DNA of 64,000 nucleotides from Paramecium tetraurelia (lineage: Eukaryota; Ciliophora; Oligohymenophorea; Peniculida; Parameciidae). Of the stretch, positions 48,808-62,608 are shown one piece after another. The position numbers and the translations under genes were made by a program. Each line of letters opens with the position of its first letter. The first letter of the stretch is position 1. The stretch lies in the NCBI RefSeq assembly GCF_000165425.1, contig NW_001799411.1, forward strand, positions 1 through 64,000, in the 5' to 3' direction. A model generated the notes under the pieces. The model saw only the letters and a list, made by a program, of their open reading frames with translations, did not search any database and was not told where the DNA came from.

Positions 48808-51800
48808 ATGCATTTTAACAATTAAATATGGGCCATCTTGTGGAAAAATATGAAGATGACCAATATGAAAGAGTTAGGCAAAGAGTTGTTCATCCCATTG
48901 ATAACGATATTCGTGTTGTTGATGGTGTAGGATGGTGATGAGGGTACTGGGAAGCTGTTTATGGCGATTATGGTGCCTGTTTACATTCCATCTTGTTTTG
49001 TAGGTTTATGCAGATAATTGTTAGTGGAGTATGTACATGAGAAGACAAATAAATACAGAGATCTTTATAAAGTATGTTGTATTTCTTAACATTAGATTAT
49101 GGGCATGAAATTGCAAAATTATAGGATAGCTTGGTTTATTACATATATAATAAAGAGTATACTCATAGGCTCTTTGATACTGGTAACATTGCTATATAAA
49201 TTGAACTTCTAACAATCCCTTTAGATGGTGATCTGCTTTATGTTATTCATTTTGGCCTAAGTTGGATAGACTTTATTATTATCGACTTTCTTCAGCAATT
49301 CTTAGTTGGCTGGGGAATTTGGATCCTTCTTTTAAACAATCTTGTCTACATTCTATTTTGCATCATTATACGAGTTGGAGTATTTGGTTTACGTTTGTCC
49401 ATAATCAATTATTTCATTTTACCTGATGAATAAACTAAATGGTAGTAAAATGGAAGGCGTGTCAAATTATTGCATTCTGAGTTTGGCAATTCATCTGATA
49501 GTTTATTATGTTTTGTTCAATGTTTTGGAGGAGTCATGTATGAAGGGAGGGAGATGTTTATGGACAAGGAAGAATAAGACAGGTTATGTCTAATTGGAGG
49601 ATTAAATGGAGGTAATAAGTAGAATATATAAAGATGAGAAGATAATATGATGAGGAGGGATTAGCCTTTACATCAGTTGAAATTGTGAAATTGTTTAAGC
49701 AATATGGAGATGTGGTGGCAGTGGACAATTTGAATCTCAAGATCTATTCTCAATAAATCCTTTGCATTTTGGGATAGAATGGAGCTGGCAAAACCACAAC
49801 TCTCAATATATTGACAGGCTTAATTGAGAAAACTAGTGGAAAGATATTATATTTTGGCAAAAGCTTTGACAAGAAAAGAGATGAAATTCAAAAGCTAATA
49901 GGATTCTGTCCATAGGAGAATTTATTGTATGATCAATTGACAGTCTCAGAATCATTGCAATACTAAAGTATGATGAGAGGCACAGACTCAGCATCTGAGA
50001 TTGATATGTGGTTGAATCTTATGTAATTGCAACAATACTCCAATTACAAGACTCATGAATTGAGTGGTGGGAATAAACGTAAGTTGTAGATTGCTTTGGC
50101 TTTGGTGGGAGGATCTTAAATCATATTTCTCGATGAACCCACTGCCAGTATTGATCCAGAATCCAGAAGACAAATTTGGAAAATCTTGAAGGAAATCAAA
50201 TAGATCAATAAAACTCTCATTTTAACCACGCATTTTTTGGATGAAGCTGAAGAGTTGGCTGATCGAATTGCCATCATGAAACAAGGATAAATCAAAATCT
50301 ATGGATCTCCTGAAAATATTAAAAAGGAATTGGAAGTAGGTTTCACATTAACTTTTGGGAATATTCAATCCTCCCAATAGTAATCAAAGATTAAATAATC
50401 ATTTCCAGAACTGGAATGTTCAATCGGACCCAAATTGGAATATGACAACATAAAATACATCATCAATTAAAATTAGTTATTTTCTATCGTTGAAAAGCTG
50501 AATGAGATGAGTAAAACAGAGAATATTAAAATATAATTGATACAGAACACCTTGGAAGCAGCCTATTTGAAATTAAACAAAGACAACTTAGAGGATGATA
50601 AAATAATCAAGGAATACTCATTTCCAATTAAATCTACAAATGATGTTAAAACTAAATAATTACTCCAAATATCTGCTTTGCTTTATAAGAAGTATTATGT
50701 TCTCAAGAGGAACTTCACTTTGTAATTGATGCTAATCTTGCCTATGTTCATCTTATTAATTGCCTATATTTTTGGATATCACTTATTGTAGGATGAAGCC
50801 TAAACACAATTTTTTGTATCACTATTTATCTCACAATCCTTCAGCCTTAATTCATCAATATTCATCAGCACTCCAATTCTTGAAAGGGAACTTAAGATCA
50901 GACAATAATTAAAATAAATGGGAGTATCCTAATTTACATACATTTTTGGAACATTCTTAGGAGACTACTTTATTATATTTATTGTAACCACATTCATCTA
51001 TGTATTATCCCTTTAAATTGATATGCTCCTGACCTCAGAATAATTACTAACTATACTAAGTTTATTTGGATTATCAGTGATTTCATTCTCATATGCATCT
51101 TCCTTTATGTTCAGTTCTAATTAGAGTGCTTTTAAAATATTCCCAGTAATTAATTTCTTATTTTGCTATTTTCTACCATCTATGATTGATCTTCAACTTC
51201 AAAATCAATATAGTGAAGTATTTACTTGCATATTCCCACTGTATACTTTAAATTTGGCATTGAAAGATGATAATCAAGATTATTCTATTTACTTCCTGGT
51301 CTAATTCGTCATATACATGTTTTTATACTAGGCTCTAGAGAGAAATATAATACTATTTGAGAATAGAAAGAATTTATAAGATAGGAACAATAAGTTGTAG
51401 GTTCAAAATATTCAATATGGATACACTTCAAATAAACAAGTGCTTAAGTAAATCGATCTTTAATTGTGTCCACAAAAGATACTGACACTCCTAGGTCCAA
51501 ATGGTGCTGGTAAAACTACACTCATCCAATTGATTACAGATTGTCTTAAAACAAGGTGGGGTAGCATTATGTACAATGAAAATATGATCATTTCATCTTG
51601 TTAACAATCTGAAGGTTTATGGGAAGATTTAACGGCTGAAGAAATCTTGTATTTATTTGCAAGAATCAAAGGCGGTATTAGGAATGTTAAAAATGAGATT
51701 TCCTAGATTTTAAGGATTCTATAAATCAAAGGCAAGATCGTGAATATGTCAGGTGGTCAGAGGAGGAAGGTCGCCTTGGCTATAAGTCTTATTGGGGACA

Positions 51801-52279
51801 GTGGTATGATTATCCTTGATGAACCATCCAATGGGCTTGATCCTATTTCAAGAAGAAATCTCCAAAACATGATCAAAGCTCATGTCCAAAAGAGGAACAG
51901 CTCTATCATTTTGACTACACACGACATGGATGAGGCTTAATATTTAAGTGATAGCATAAGCTTTATTATCAATGGCTAACAACCATTCCCACAATAGAGT
52001 GTTACCTAATTGATTGAATAATATGGGAGTGGAATCATACTAACCATCAGAGCTAAGAACAAAGAGGCTTTGGATTAGGTAATTTTGGCTTTTCCGAAAC
52101 ATCAAAAAGAAGGACTGTTGATTGTCATTAAGTTGGGGAATGAATATGATGTGGCTACCACGATTAAGATTCTTAAGAATTTATGCTAAGAGGATTTGAT
52201 TGGGTCATTTACTATTAGACAAGCTAATTTGGAGTAAGTGTTCTTGAGGTAATGTAGAAAATAATATGACGAAGATTGA
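48808..52279 (+). CDS. ABC transporter, ABCA-type with two nucleotide-binding domains
   Basis: ATG 48808 ([20 protein letters not shown]); introns 49072-49095 and 49612-49633 leave 3426 nt, 1141 aa, TGA 52277-52279. First membrane block about 20-230. NBD1: Walker A GQNGAGKTT near 306, signature [15 protein letters not shown], Walker [14 protein letters not shown], switch [11 protein letters not shown]. Second membrane block about 650-830 after a linker. NBD2: GPNGAGKTT near 881, [36 protein letters not shown]. Both sites look catalytically complete. The architecture and DEPT/GLDP forms fit subfamily A, which moves lipids or hydrophobic substrates, but the large extracellular loop of animal ABCAs is missing, so the protein is short for the family. 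The 24-nt intron 1 is a multiple of three with no TGA. Confidence 0.92.
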
Positions 52280-52318
52280 GTATGTAATTTATGTAAAGTT
52301 ATTTTTAATTTTTAATAT

Positions 52319-55021
52319 ATGTTGATAAGCGATTTTTTGGTAGCTGCAAAACCAAGCAAATAAAATAAAAAGGATAGTGAAGAAAGTCAACAGTAGCCTA
52401 AATAGAAAAAGAAACTGAAACTAACTAATACTGTGTTTGAACCTTCCATTCATAGTTTGAAGGATTTTAAGTTTGAGGATGAGAATGGCGAATAATAATA
52501 AATTGAATAAATTGATAAATTAAGCAATGCCATCTCCTCATAGCCCATGCTTAATATTATCAGATTGAACAATCCAAAAACTACAACTTCGCTTAAGAAA
52601 TTGATAGAGTAATAGGAAGAAGATCAATTAACCAGACATCTCAAATTTAGACAAGAAGATGTGAGTTATCTATTTACACTCTTGCTTAATGAGACCAAAT
52701 CCCAAATGAAAGAATTGAAAGATGATTATCAAAGTGAGAATGAATATTTGCAATATTTTTTACCTCCATTTATTAATGAAACCTTAGCTTACGTCAAAAG
52801 TACAGCAGAAGACATGGCAAAAAAATATAGAAGTCCCGCATTACCACTTCCCTTAAGATACCAGTTGATGATAGATAGAAAAAACACTATACTTGGAAAG
52901 TATTTAGTTTTGGAAGCAGTTGAAGGGGATTTCGATTAAGCAGATAAGTACACCTGGAAAAAGACATGCATTAGCGAATACTTTGAGTTCATAGCCGCAA
53001 AGAGTTATATTGTCTAGATATTCATCAGAAATGAAAGAGAATATGTAAATTTGCTAGGAATCATCTCTAAATAAGAATCAAATAGAGATAAAAATTTAAT
53101 TTATCTCCCATGGAATTCAAGAGTTATTAACTCTCTTAAAATACCCAATATTGTTGTGGAATCTAACAATAACAAATAAAACATCTATTAATTGAGACAA
53201 TCTTATGTGCCTTTAACTTATCCTAATTTTGAGGAATTGTATCCCTATCAATTTTTAGTGCATTTGAATCCCATTTTCTCTCCTGCCACTTATCTGATTG
53301 AACTCAAAGCTCTCCTCAATATTGGCAAATCAAAATACATGAATTGTTTGTTATAACCATAAAATTTCATTGAGCCTCGTCCCTTGATGAAATCAGCCTA
53401 TGAATTCGGAGTTCCACTGTTATAAATCACAGAAGAATATCTTAAAAATAATAAAAAATTCAATCAATCTTAAATGAGTGCCATCAGACATTCAACCAAT
53501 TATACGCATCCCTTTACATTGATTAATGGACCTCCTGGGACTGGTAAGACATACACTTCAATGGGGATTATGAATATTGTTATGCAAAGAATGAATTAAA
53601 TTAATGAGGATAGCATTATTTTAGCTTGTGGTCATTCCAATACAGTTATTAATGATTGGGTTAGAAAAATCAATAAGGAATTCTCCAATGCAAAAGTTAT
53701 GAGAATTGGTGTGGCTGAAAAATCAGATCCTGACATTTATGATTATTGTCTAGAAATCAAAACTTAAAGATAATTCTTTATGAAATTTACGCCAGATTAT
53801 GAAAAGAAATCTATTTGTGAATTAATTAAGCCTAATAAACAAAAGTATGATCAATTGACTCTCATTCATATCAAATAAAAGATTGCATAGTTGAATGAAA
53901 AGATCTATGATCTAAGAGACTTTTATGATGATTTAGATCAATAATAACAATTCTCAGTTGATACTGATTTGTATAGACTGGAATCATAGAAAAAGGACCT
54001 AAGAAGATTCTACTCCACACTCATCTAAATTCTAGGATAAAACAAGGAAATCTATAAAGAAATGATGCTAAAAAATTTGTAAGGCATTTAAATTATTGTT
54101 TCCACTCTAACTAGTTGTGCTTCATCCTTGCTTGAATAATACATGGAAGATAAATATGTCTCTATGTGCATTATCGATGAAGCTCCTATGTGTTTTGAAC
54201 CTTCCACTCTAATCCCACTCTCTAAGCACAAGATCTACAAATTAGTACTCATTGGGGATCACCGACAACTCGGCCCAGTCATCTATGACAATACCAATGC
54301 TTTCGAATACAATTACAATAGGAGTCTATATGAAAGGCTTCTACAAACTACTTAGCAATTCATTATGCTCAATGTTCAGTATCGATCAATGCAAAATCTT
54401 AGTAGAGTCACGTCTCAATTTTTCTATGAAGGAAAAGTGTAGGATTCAGAATCTGTGGGTAAGATGCAATTTCCATAATATTTGGCAAACAAATTAAATA
54501 ATTCAAATAATTTCCTCTTTTTCGATGTTCATGGTGGCACATAATTCAACAGCAATAATTCGCTATTCAATGAATATGAAGCTTATGGAGTGTTCTATTT
54601 AGTGTGTTACTTGTTATAAGATTATAATGATCAAAATGAAAAACCAATTTCAATTATTACTCCTTATCGGGCTTAGGTCAAACTGATTAAAAAATATCTC
54701 TATAAATTCAACCCATAGCTCTTGGATTACGTTGAAATCGATACCATCGATGCATTTCAAGGCAAAGAAAACGATATCATGATAATTTCACTGGTTAGGA
54801 GTGAAGGGCTTGGATTTTTGACTGACTACAGAAGGGCTAATGTTGCTACTTCTAGGGCTTAATACGGATAATTCATATTTGGAAATTCCAAAGCTTTATT
54901 GAATGAGCAAAGGTTATGGAGTCCTCTTTATTAGTATCTTTATTAAAGGAAATAAATTAAAAGTTTTGGAGACAAAGAAGCCTATGATCCAAATTTTTTC
55001 CAAAATATTTTAAATCAGTGA
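52319..55021 (+). CDS. SF1 (UPF1/Sen1/Dna2-type) helicase
   Basis: Intronless ORF, ATG 52319 to TGA 55019-55021, 900 aa. After a 280-residue Lys/Gln-rich N-terminal part come the ordered SF1B motifs: [11 protein letters not shown] near residue 403, Ic [18 protein letters not shown] (DEAx box), [42 protein letters not shown] and [11 protein letters not shown]. These are typical of the UPF1-like group acting on RNA or DNA. No cysteine-histidine zinc domain of UPF1 is seen before the core, so it is not UPF1 itself; senataxin-, SMUBP2- or Dna2-like roles are possible. Starts 39 bp after the ABC transporter stop. Confidence 0.9.
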
Positions 55022-56696
55022 TTATGTACATATATATAACTTAACATTCTAATTTCATTTTTTAATCATCAAATATAACAAATTTGGTCTTTAGTCAAAA
55101 AAAAATGAATATCTAATTTTTCAGTAAATTTCTAAAAACTTTAATATATATTAGAATATTGTTCTTTTCAAATATTTTTAGAGAGAAAACACCATATAAT
55201 AAGAATCAGAAGTTCACCTTTTTTATTGCAAATTTTTGTATAAGACCACCAATGAATGAAGTGGTTTGTTTTAGAGACCATTTTATTTGAGTTTGGATTA
55301 TTCTTTAAGAAATAAGTCACCATCTTATGGATCACTTTTCATATTGCAATCCTGTATTTTTTAGTTATCCGGTAAGTAGTTTTAGAGATTATGAATCAGC
55401 TTAGATTTGAAATACATCTATTGTTCATAGTTTTGTAGTTGCTTTAGTTGCTGCATTTATATTTTTTATTTATATTTACGCAAATTTATGATAAATTATC
55501 AATTCATAAATACAAACAGATTAAAATTTAACTGTTCCAAATATTTTGTTCTAAGGTTTTCTCATATATTTTGACATACTTTAATATCCACATTGGATTC
55601 ATAAAATTCCTGTATGAATCTGTATTCATTAAATTATAGTAGTAAAAATCCTAACACTTTAGTACTTTATTGTGTTATGGTAGATTTTATGTAGTGTACT
55701 ATTTGATTATACAATATCTAAATCTTAAATCCTTTCGCGTGGTTTGACTTGAGAAAAAATATCTGATTTATGAAATGTTTTAAGTGTCTATCAAATTTGT
55801 AATTAAGGTTTTACGATATATTAGTTGTAAAATATTTTTTTAAATGGTTTATAATCAATTACAATCACTATCGGATCTAAAAGTATTTTAAATTATAAAA
55901 AGAATTATCCAAAATAGAGATCGATTCTCTAGAACATTTGAAGAAGTATAATTTCTACTAATTATGCATTAGAATTATGATATTCAAAAGGCTGGGCGAA
56001 CTAAATTTGTTGTTAAAATGATCAATAGCAAATCGACACATTTAATTAATTTTCAGAATTATTTAATTTCTATTTTATTTGTACTAGAACATTTTAGGAA
56101 ATTCTAAAATTATAAAATTATTCCAATATATAATTAAAATTTATTTTTTAATAGTTAAATTAACAATGTTAATGTTAAATAATTTAAAATATGTGGTCAT
56201 GGGAAGATTTTCAAAATGATTCTAAAATTTAAAAGGCCACTAAATATACAATAGATCATTAAAATATCGAATCTATTTTAATGCTGAAGTTGTTTTCTTA
56301 TAATTATTCTCATGTTTAAATTTTAATATATAATAATTGATTCAACCATCTTTTCACGTTGATAAGCATGATAAGAATACAACATTTATATTTAGCTTAA
56401 AATATAATGATTATTTTCAATTTTCTGTTATCTGCTTATTTCTTGCGATTAATAAAGGGATAAGAATATGGTCAAGGGTTACATTAAAGATTGGTTTTTT
56501 ATGAAATTAAGTCTTAAGATCGGTTAGATTGATGCTTGCTTTATTTGAGATTGCACAGTATTGGAAAACGATTGAATGCTCGGATTAATAAATTTACTTT
56601 TTAATTAAACTTGATCTATTAGTTATCTTAGAACTGATTTTTTTAAAGAATTTGATTGATAATTTATTTATATATATATAAGAGTTTCTGAATAAA
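55022..56696. other. Long spacer with an uncertain open frame
   Basis: 1.7 kb of AT-rich DNA between the helicase and the channel gene. A plus-strand frame from ATG 55843 to TGA at about 56287 is open for 148 codons; its start (KRIIQNRDRFSRTFEEVQFL) resembles the N-terminal cap of ciliate cyclic-nucleotide-binding proteins, but nothing that looks like the binding fold follows. 55,180-55,420 also has a weak protein-like stretch broken by TGA. Most likely a decayed gene; no intact gene is supported. Confidence 0.35.
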
Positions 56697-59064
56697 ATGT
56701 ACCTTAATGACCTTCATGCAAGCAATTATTAAATTTAATCACCTGTTGCAGAACAGAGATTGTTGTATCAAGAGGCATTTGGATAAATAAGATTAAAACA
56801 AATTCACTCTTAGTCTAAGTTGAAAGACTTATTATTGAAAGCCATAATGAAATTAAGGAAATATACGAAAATAAAGAACATCGATTTATTAAGCAAGCAT
56901 CAATTACTGGCATTTAATGATGTGTCTAGTTGTCATAATACATTTGTGAAAAAAGAGAAGGAGACTACCCAATTTGAAAAATAATATTACTAATACAAAT
57001 AATAGAATCTCAGTTTACAATTGATAGTAACAAATCTAATGAATATGGTTAGAATGCAAGGTTTAAGGAGCATAAAGGCAAGTCATCCTTTGTTAATATT
57101 TTGGAGCTTTTTAAAATTTTTATTGGTTCTTCATTTATGCTTCATTTTCCCACTGTCAGATTCTTTCATCCAATAACTAGATGAGTTTATTCAGATTTAG
57201 CAACCAATATTTTTTATAGAAATTGTTATCTTAGCAGTGGATATAATAATGAGATTAAATGTACAAATCTACAATAAGGGTACTGTGATAACATAAACAA
57301 AATAAATAATTGTTCAATATTTTAGGAAGGAATTCCTAATTGACTTTGGTGGATTGTTGGGATTGTTGGCATTCTTATTCTCTTAATTTACACCATTAAA
57401 ATATTTATTTGTACTCAAAATAAAGGAATTATCGAATTTTATGGAAGTATTCAAGTATGAGATTGATCCTAAAGGCAAATTCAAGAGCCACTTGAAATTA
57501 ATGACTTTATTAATAACTGTGGTTTTGTTGGCTCATTGTTTTGCTTGTGTTTGGATTGGTGTTGGTTAGCATTCATTGAATAATAATTGGATTGTTTTGA
57601 GAGATTTACAAAATGCTCATTGGCTGGAAATCTATGTGAATGGTTTGTATTTTGCAATTACAACAATGACTACAGTTGGATATGGGGATATTACACCAAT
57701 AAATCCGTATGAGGTGTCTGTTAGTATTTGTTTAACTCTATTCTCCTCATGCATATTCGCATATGTTTTTAACACGATCACATCGATTTTGAAAGATCTA
57801 GATGCAAATAAAAGCAAAATCAAGCATGACCTAGAGATCCTGAGTCTGTACATGAAGAAACGTAACATAGATTCAGATTTGCAAAAGAGAGTTGAGAAGT
57901 ATTGAATTAAACATTATAGTAGTTATCTTAGATTGGTTTACAAGCATCAACCTTCAATTTAGGAGAAGAAGATCTTCAATAAGTTAAGTCCCTAGTTGAG
58001 ATAAGAGTTAAATGAATAAGATAAGGGTGTAATGTTACTGAAACAACCTGCTTTAGTAAACAATTTTTCATTGAAGTTCCTAAGAGATTTGATTGAAAGC
58101 ATTTAAGAAATTAATTTGACTCCGAATGAACAATTACCTAATGATTAAGGTTTGAATATACTTTAGAAAGGAGAGCTTAAGTTGTTCTTTGGTGAACATT
58201 AAACATTAGTTGGATATTTGAAACCAGGAGATGGAATTGGCGTGAAGTCTTTGTTTAATGGACAGAATTAAAGTACTAGATTGAGTTGTAAAAGTGAAGG
58301 ATTTTCACAGGTGTATTAGATTTCATAGAATGACTTTTTCAAGAAGTTGAAAGATGCAGATTTAGATTAATATTATTAGATTAAAGATAAGATCATGTAG
58401 AATAATTATGACAATTTATATGAGAAATGTTTGTTGTGCAGAAAGTTTGGACATGAGATTTGTGAAGACATTTACTTCAATTTGAATAAGGAATTAATTC
58501 TAGCCAAGTATAGACATTCGGTCAATCAGGAAAGGAAAATTGGATATAATAGGAAGAGGAAGCATAAATATAGAGTGTTTTAGGCTTTGGCTATTAAAAG
58601 GTAGAGTGCAACACAGTGTTATTAGAAGTCTATGAAATTTATGAAGATGTCTCAAAAGTAGAACGAAGAAAATGATGAAATCTCTGAGAGTTACAAAAGC
58701 GATGTAATTGTTTAATAATAAACAAGAGTCATATGATGAGTTGGAAGAATAGAGGCATTTTCTTGATGAGCAGAAGGATAATATCACTGTGTTTATTGAC
58801 AGAGAGAACTCTATGAAGGATATCAATAAGGAGGAGAGGAAGATTGTGAGGAGCAAGGTCAAAGGTCCATCATTAGTGAGAATGCTACAAAACTTTTCGT
58901 CTTTAAAGGTGTGGCAAGATGATTTCTTTATTCTGGGCGATTTTGATAAGATGAAATGTTTTCGGATGTACTATCCAACGCATAACTTTGATCAAGTGAT
59001 CAAGTATTACAATCAAAAGAGAAAGAGAATCAACAAAACTTTATTAAAAGTGTAATAGAGATGA
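56697..59064 (+). CDS. Voltage/cyclic-nucleotide-gated type K+ channel
   Basis: ATG 56697; introns 57899-57919 (21 nt) and 58704-58728 (25 nt) leave 2322 nt, 773 aa, TGA 59062-59064. Six spans lie between about 120 and 370. The S4 region is weakly charged, which makes voltage sensing uncertain. The pore helix and filter read FAITTMTTVGYGDITP, with GYGD near residue 328, the K+-selective form. A C-linker (ILSLYMKKRNIDSDLQKRVE) and a CNBD-like region (KGELKLFFGEHQTLVGYLKPGDGIG) follow, as in EAG/HCN/CNG-type ciliate channels. Arg at the phosphate cassette is not clear. Intron 1 removes an in-frame TGA at 57903 inside the C-linker without changing frame. Paramecium K+ channels shape ciliary and swimming responses. 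Confidence 0.92.
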
Positions 59065-59207
59065 GTGTTATTATTAAGATTAAAATTTATTTATGTTTTT
59101 TGATCAAATATGTTATTTAAATATGATCTGATATTTGGATTGATATATATATATGACATGTGATTGCTAATTAATTTTAATAATAATTTTCATCCGTTAA
59201 TAATTTA
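59065..59207. promoter_or_regulatory. Short intergenic region
   Basis: 143 bp of AT-rich DNA between the channel stop and the next ATG; includes a TA-rich run near 59,143-59,153. It probably carries the 3' end of one gene and the promoter of the next. Confidence 0.4.
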
Positions 59208-61132
59208 ATGTATTCATCCATTCGAGAATCCCCTCAAAGACATGACACAAGGTCTTTTGTCCAAGAAATTGAGTTCTTAAAGGCTAAGTGCCAGGAATTG
59301 GAAACAGAGAATAGATTGCTATTCGAAGAACAATAATAATTATAAAGAAGAGCCCATGACATAGTAACGAATGACTCTAACGTTGAATCCTACATCAAAG
59401 AAAACAATATGTTGTAGACTGAGAATGAGAAACTTATCAAGTTATCCCGACAGAGAAAAACTGACGCGGACTTATGGAAATCCAAATATGAAAATCAATT
59501 GCAATAGATTTTATAAATGAAATCCAATTATGAATTCGAAATAAAGCAACTAAATGCTGAATTATAGAAGCTAGGGGCTGTTCTATCACAAGCAGAAGCA
59601 GAAAGATAAAGACAATTGGTTGGCATATCCGGTCAAATAGAGAGTTAATCTAATTAAGATTTCGAGAATCTCAAGAAGGCCACTAATTTACAAATAGAAA
59701 TAAGTGAGAGTTAGATTAGAAAACTACGAGATCATATTGATGAACAAAATAATGAAATCAGTGATCTTCAATAGAAAATATTAAGATAAAAAACTGAGGA
59801 TGACATCTAAATAGAGAGATTGCTTAAGGAAAATGAGTTACTTAGAGTCAAAATTCATCAATAAGAATCAGAGAAGTAAAGAGAACTAGAACACATGAAT
59901 GACAATCTCAACAATTTCTCATAGTAATAGATTCAATTGTTGAAACATGAATTCGCTAGATAATCAGATGTCTAACAATCTGAAATAGATAAACTTAAAG
60001 GTCTACTTGAAATTAAGAATGCTGAAATAGAAACATTACTTGGATAAAATGCTAAAAATAAGTAAATGTTTGAGGATTAAATCAATGATTTGAGAACTGA
60101 AATCTAAATTTTGAAGTAGAAATTATTAGATCAAGAAAGATAAGCAAGAGTGATTCTTGAATCATCTCTTAAAGATCAATAACACTAACATTAAAGGGAT
60201 TAAGAGACATTGAAATCATACTATCAAACATAAATTATTAATCTAGAAAAAGAAATTAATGATTTGAAGGGAATTATCGAACATAAAAATTAATAAATCT
60301 AAATCTAAATTGAGGAAAAGAATTTACAAAGATAACAATTAGAATAATTAATTGTTGATTTAAGAAGAGAAATTGAAAATTAAAAATTAATTACATTTGA
60401 ATAAGAAAAATAAAAAAATAATGAAATCAACGAATTAGATGATCAATTCTAAAAATCTACAAGTCTATTGAATGAAAATATTGATTAATAGAAATTGTAA
60501 ATCTTGTTTTTGGAAGGTGAAATTGAAAAACTTAAAGAAATGTTATCACAAAAAACTAAAGATTAAGAATCTTTAATTGCTTAATTTAATTTACATAAGA
60601 GATAATTAGAGGACGATATTAGAAGATTGAAAGATGAAATTCATTCTCTAAAACAAGAAATATTATCAATCACAAGTTCCAAAAATTAAGAAATTCAAGA
60701 TCTTTAATCCAAGAATGATAGGGTGACAATCCAATATCGAGAAAAACTCAGATAAAGTGACATCTCTTAAGAACAATAATTGTTAGAAATTAAAAGATTA
60801 AGAGAAACTCTATCTGTTAAGGAGTAGGAAAATGAAAATCTAGCAAACCAAAGAAACCTTTTAGACAAAGATTTAAAGAGAGCAAGAGATGAAATTGAAT
60901 AATTTAAATAGAGACAGTTAGCCTTAGAAAGAGAGAAGGTATTAATATGTATTTATTGTAGTTTACTTAATTGGAAGATTTGAAGAATAAATTGGAGGCT
61001 TCAAATTCCTATTAAATTAGTAATTTGAAAGCTGCTTATAATACTTAAATCAGTGTATTGACTGAGGAAAATGTTCATCTGAAATAACAAATAGATCAGA
61101 GAAGAATGTATGATTCCTCTGTTAGAATGTGA
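59208..61132 (+). CDS. Long coiled-coil protein
   Basis: ATG 59208; one 23-nt intron at 60939-60961; 1902 nt, 633 aa, TGA 61130-61132. The chain is heptad-rich from about residue 20 to the end, Glu/Gln/Lys/Asn-dominated (FVQEIEFLKAKCQELETENR; SLLNENIDQQKLQILFLE), with no other domain. It resembles the other long coiled-coil gene (36.8-39.1 kb) in style, but I cannot claim homology. It converges with the TauE-like gene, 55 bp between stops, which argues for ending at 61132; an alternative splice into 61,165-61,330 would overlap that gene. Confidence 0.85.
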
Positions 61133-61187
61133 CTTTATTATATATATTATGAGATTCTGAAATTTATAATATTAAAACAAATAGACA

Positions 61188-62444
61188 TCAACACAAACGA
61201 CCAAATTAAATAGATGAAATAGGGTTATAATAAACATCCTTTATTGATTGAAGAGGTAACACAACTAATCCAAAAGCAATTACAACTAGTAAAACTTAAA
61301 TAATAATTGATTCCCTTTTATATTTCTTAACTAACTTTTTTAAGATTCCTGCCACCAAATAACTGCCACAACCAGATACACTCTAATTACATTTGAGAAT
61401 TCATTACTGCCAATATTAAAAATTGCGATAGTTGATATCCTCCAGATAAAGCAATTATAAACACAGATATAAATGAAGTGAACATAACAGTGAAAGTAGC
61501 AGAGGCAGCAGCTCTTGCAGGATTGATTCCTGTTTCAAGCCAAACAGGTGTTAATACTACTCCTCCTCCTAAGCCAACCAGTCCTCCCAAAAACCCTGCT
61601 TTCATACTTGATTTTACAGTGATGTCATATACTTCACTTATTTTGCCTCCAGAGAAGTCATAACCAATTGATTCTTTGAGAACCTCATCCTTCTTTATTT
61701 ACTATCTGTATCTTTGAACATTATAAAAGCCTACACCAAAAATGATGAAATTGATAAAATGATATCCATATCCACAATATCCTATTCCAAGTATTGATGG
61801 TATGGTTGCAGCTCCTTTCAGTAAAGTCAATGCAACCACGATAAATACTGAGAGAGCTATTTCTTTAAGGTTTTCAGTAGGGTAAAGCTTTGATTCATTA
61901 TCCTTTAATTATTACAAATTTTATGGCAATATGTTCTAATCATTTATATTTATTTCTTTCATCTCAACTTATATTAGAAGGTCATTTCTTTCTTTTTCCC
62001 TAACCTTTTTATAAACATTCTTGGTCTTGAGAAATACATTTAATAAAATGGCGAATAAAAATATTACGATAACCAATTTGGGTAACCACTTTCCACTAGC
62101 TACTCCCAAAATAGCTCCTGCTAAAAGCAATGGAAGTGTTATCTATACTAGTTAATAATTGATTAATGGACTGCTTCCATCTTAGATCTAATTTTAACAA
62201 TTGCATTGATTTTTACTTTTTCTCTTCCTAACCTTGCAAAATTACCTATACTTCCTCCAAATAACATGATGTAGGTGTTCCAAATAGCTTGCTTACTCGA
62301 GCACCCTAGTAAAACCATCATCACAGGTGATACAATGGGACCTCCCCCTATTCCACCTGCTTAGGCTAACCCAACTAATGATCCCAAAATTGCATATGAA
62401 ATCCATGTAAAAGGTTCAGACAGGGATGGCATTTCATAGTCCAT
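61188..62444 (-). CDS. TauE/SafE-family membrane transporter
   Basis: ATG 62444; introns 62188-62216 and 61363-61390 leave 1200 nt, 399 aa, TGA 61190-61188. Two homologous halves, each opening with the family's Gly-rich span: SLVGLAQAGGIGGGPIVSPV in the first and FLGGLVGLGGGVVLTPVW in the second. The first is followed by SSPLINYQLVQITLPLLLAG, the TauE PLIxYxLxxxxxP motif, and the second by AAASATFTVMFTS. The halves are joined by a charged cytoplasmic loop. The family exports sulfite, sulfoacetate or related organic anions in bacteria and also occurs in protists and plants; substrate here is unknown. Confidence 0.9.
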
Positions 62445-62608
62445 AAATAAATAATATTCTTTTAATGTAATTTTTTTTGCTTAAATCTAATTTAATTAAA
62501 AACAGCATAATATAAGTATACAATTAATTACATTTAGTTATTGCAACAAATTGTAGAAATATTGAAATGCACTATATTATTGTTATATAATTAAATAAAT
62601 AAAACAAA

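Noticed and set aside
52319-55021. Naming the SF1 helicase UPF1
   Set aside because: The motifs fit the UPF1-like group, but no cysteine/histidine-rich domain is visible before the core.
58500-58862. Minus-strand 120-residue open frame
   Set aside because: It is antisense to the C-terminal region of the K+ channel, which is in frame with the GYGD pore.
61478-61663. Plus-strand Pro/Ala/Ser-rich open frame
   Set aside because: It is the antisense of the Gly-rich second half of the TauE/SafE transporter.
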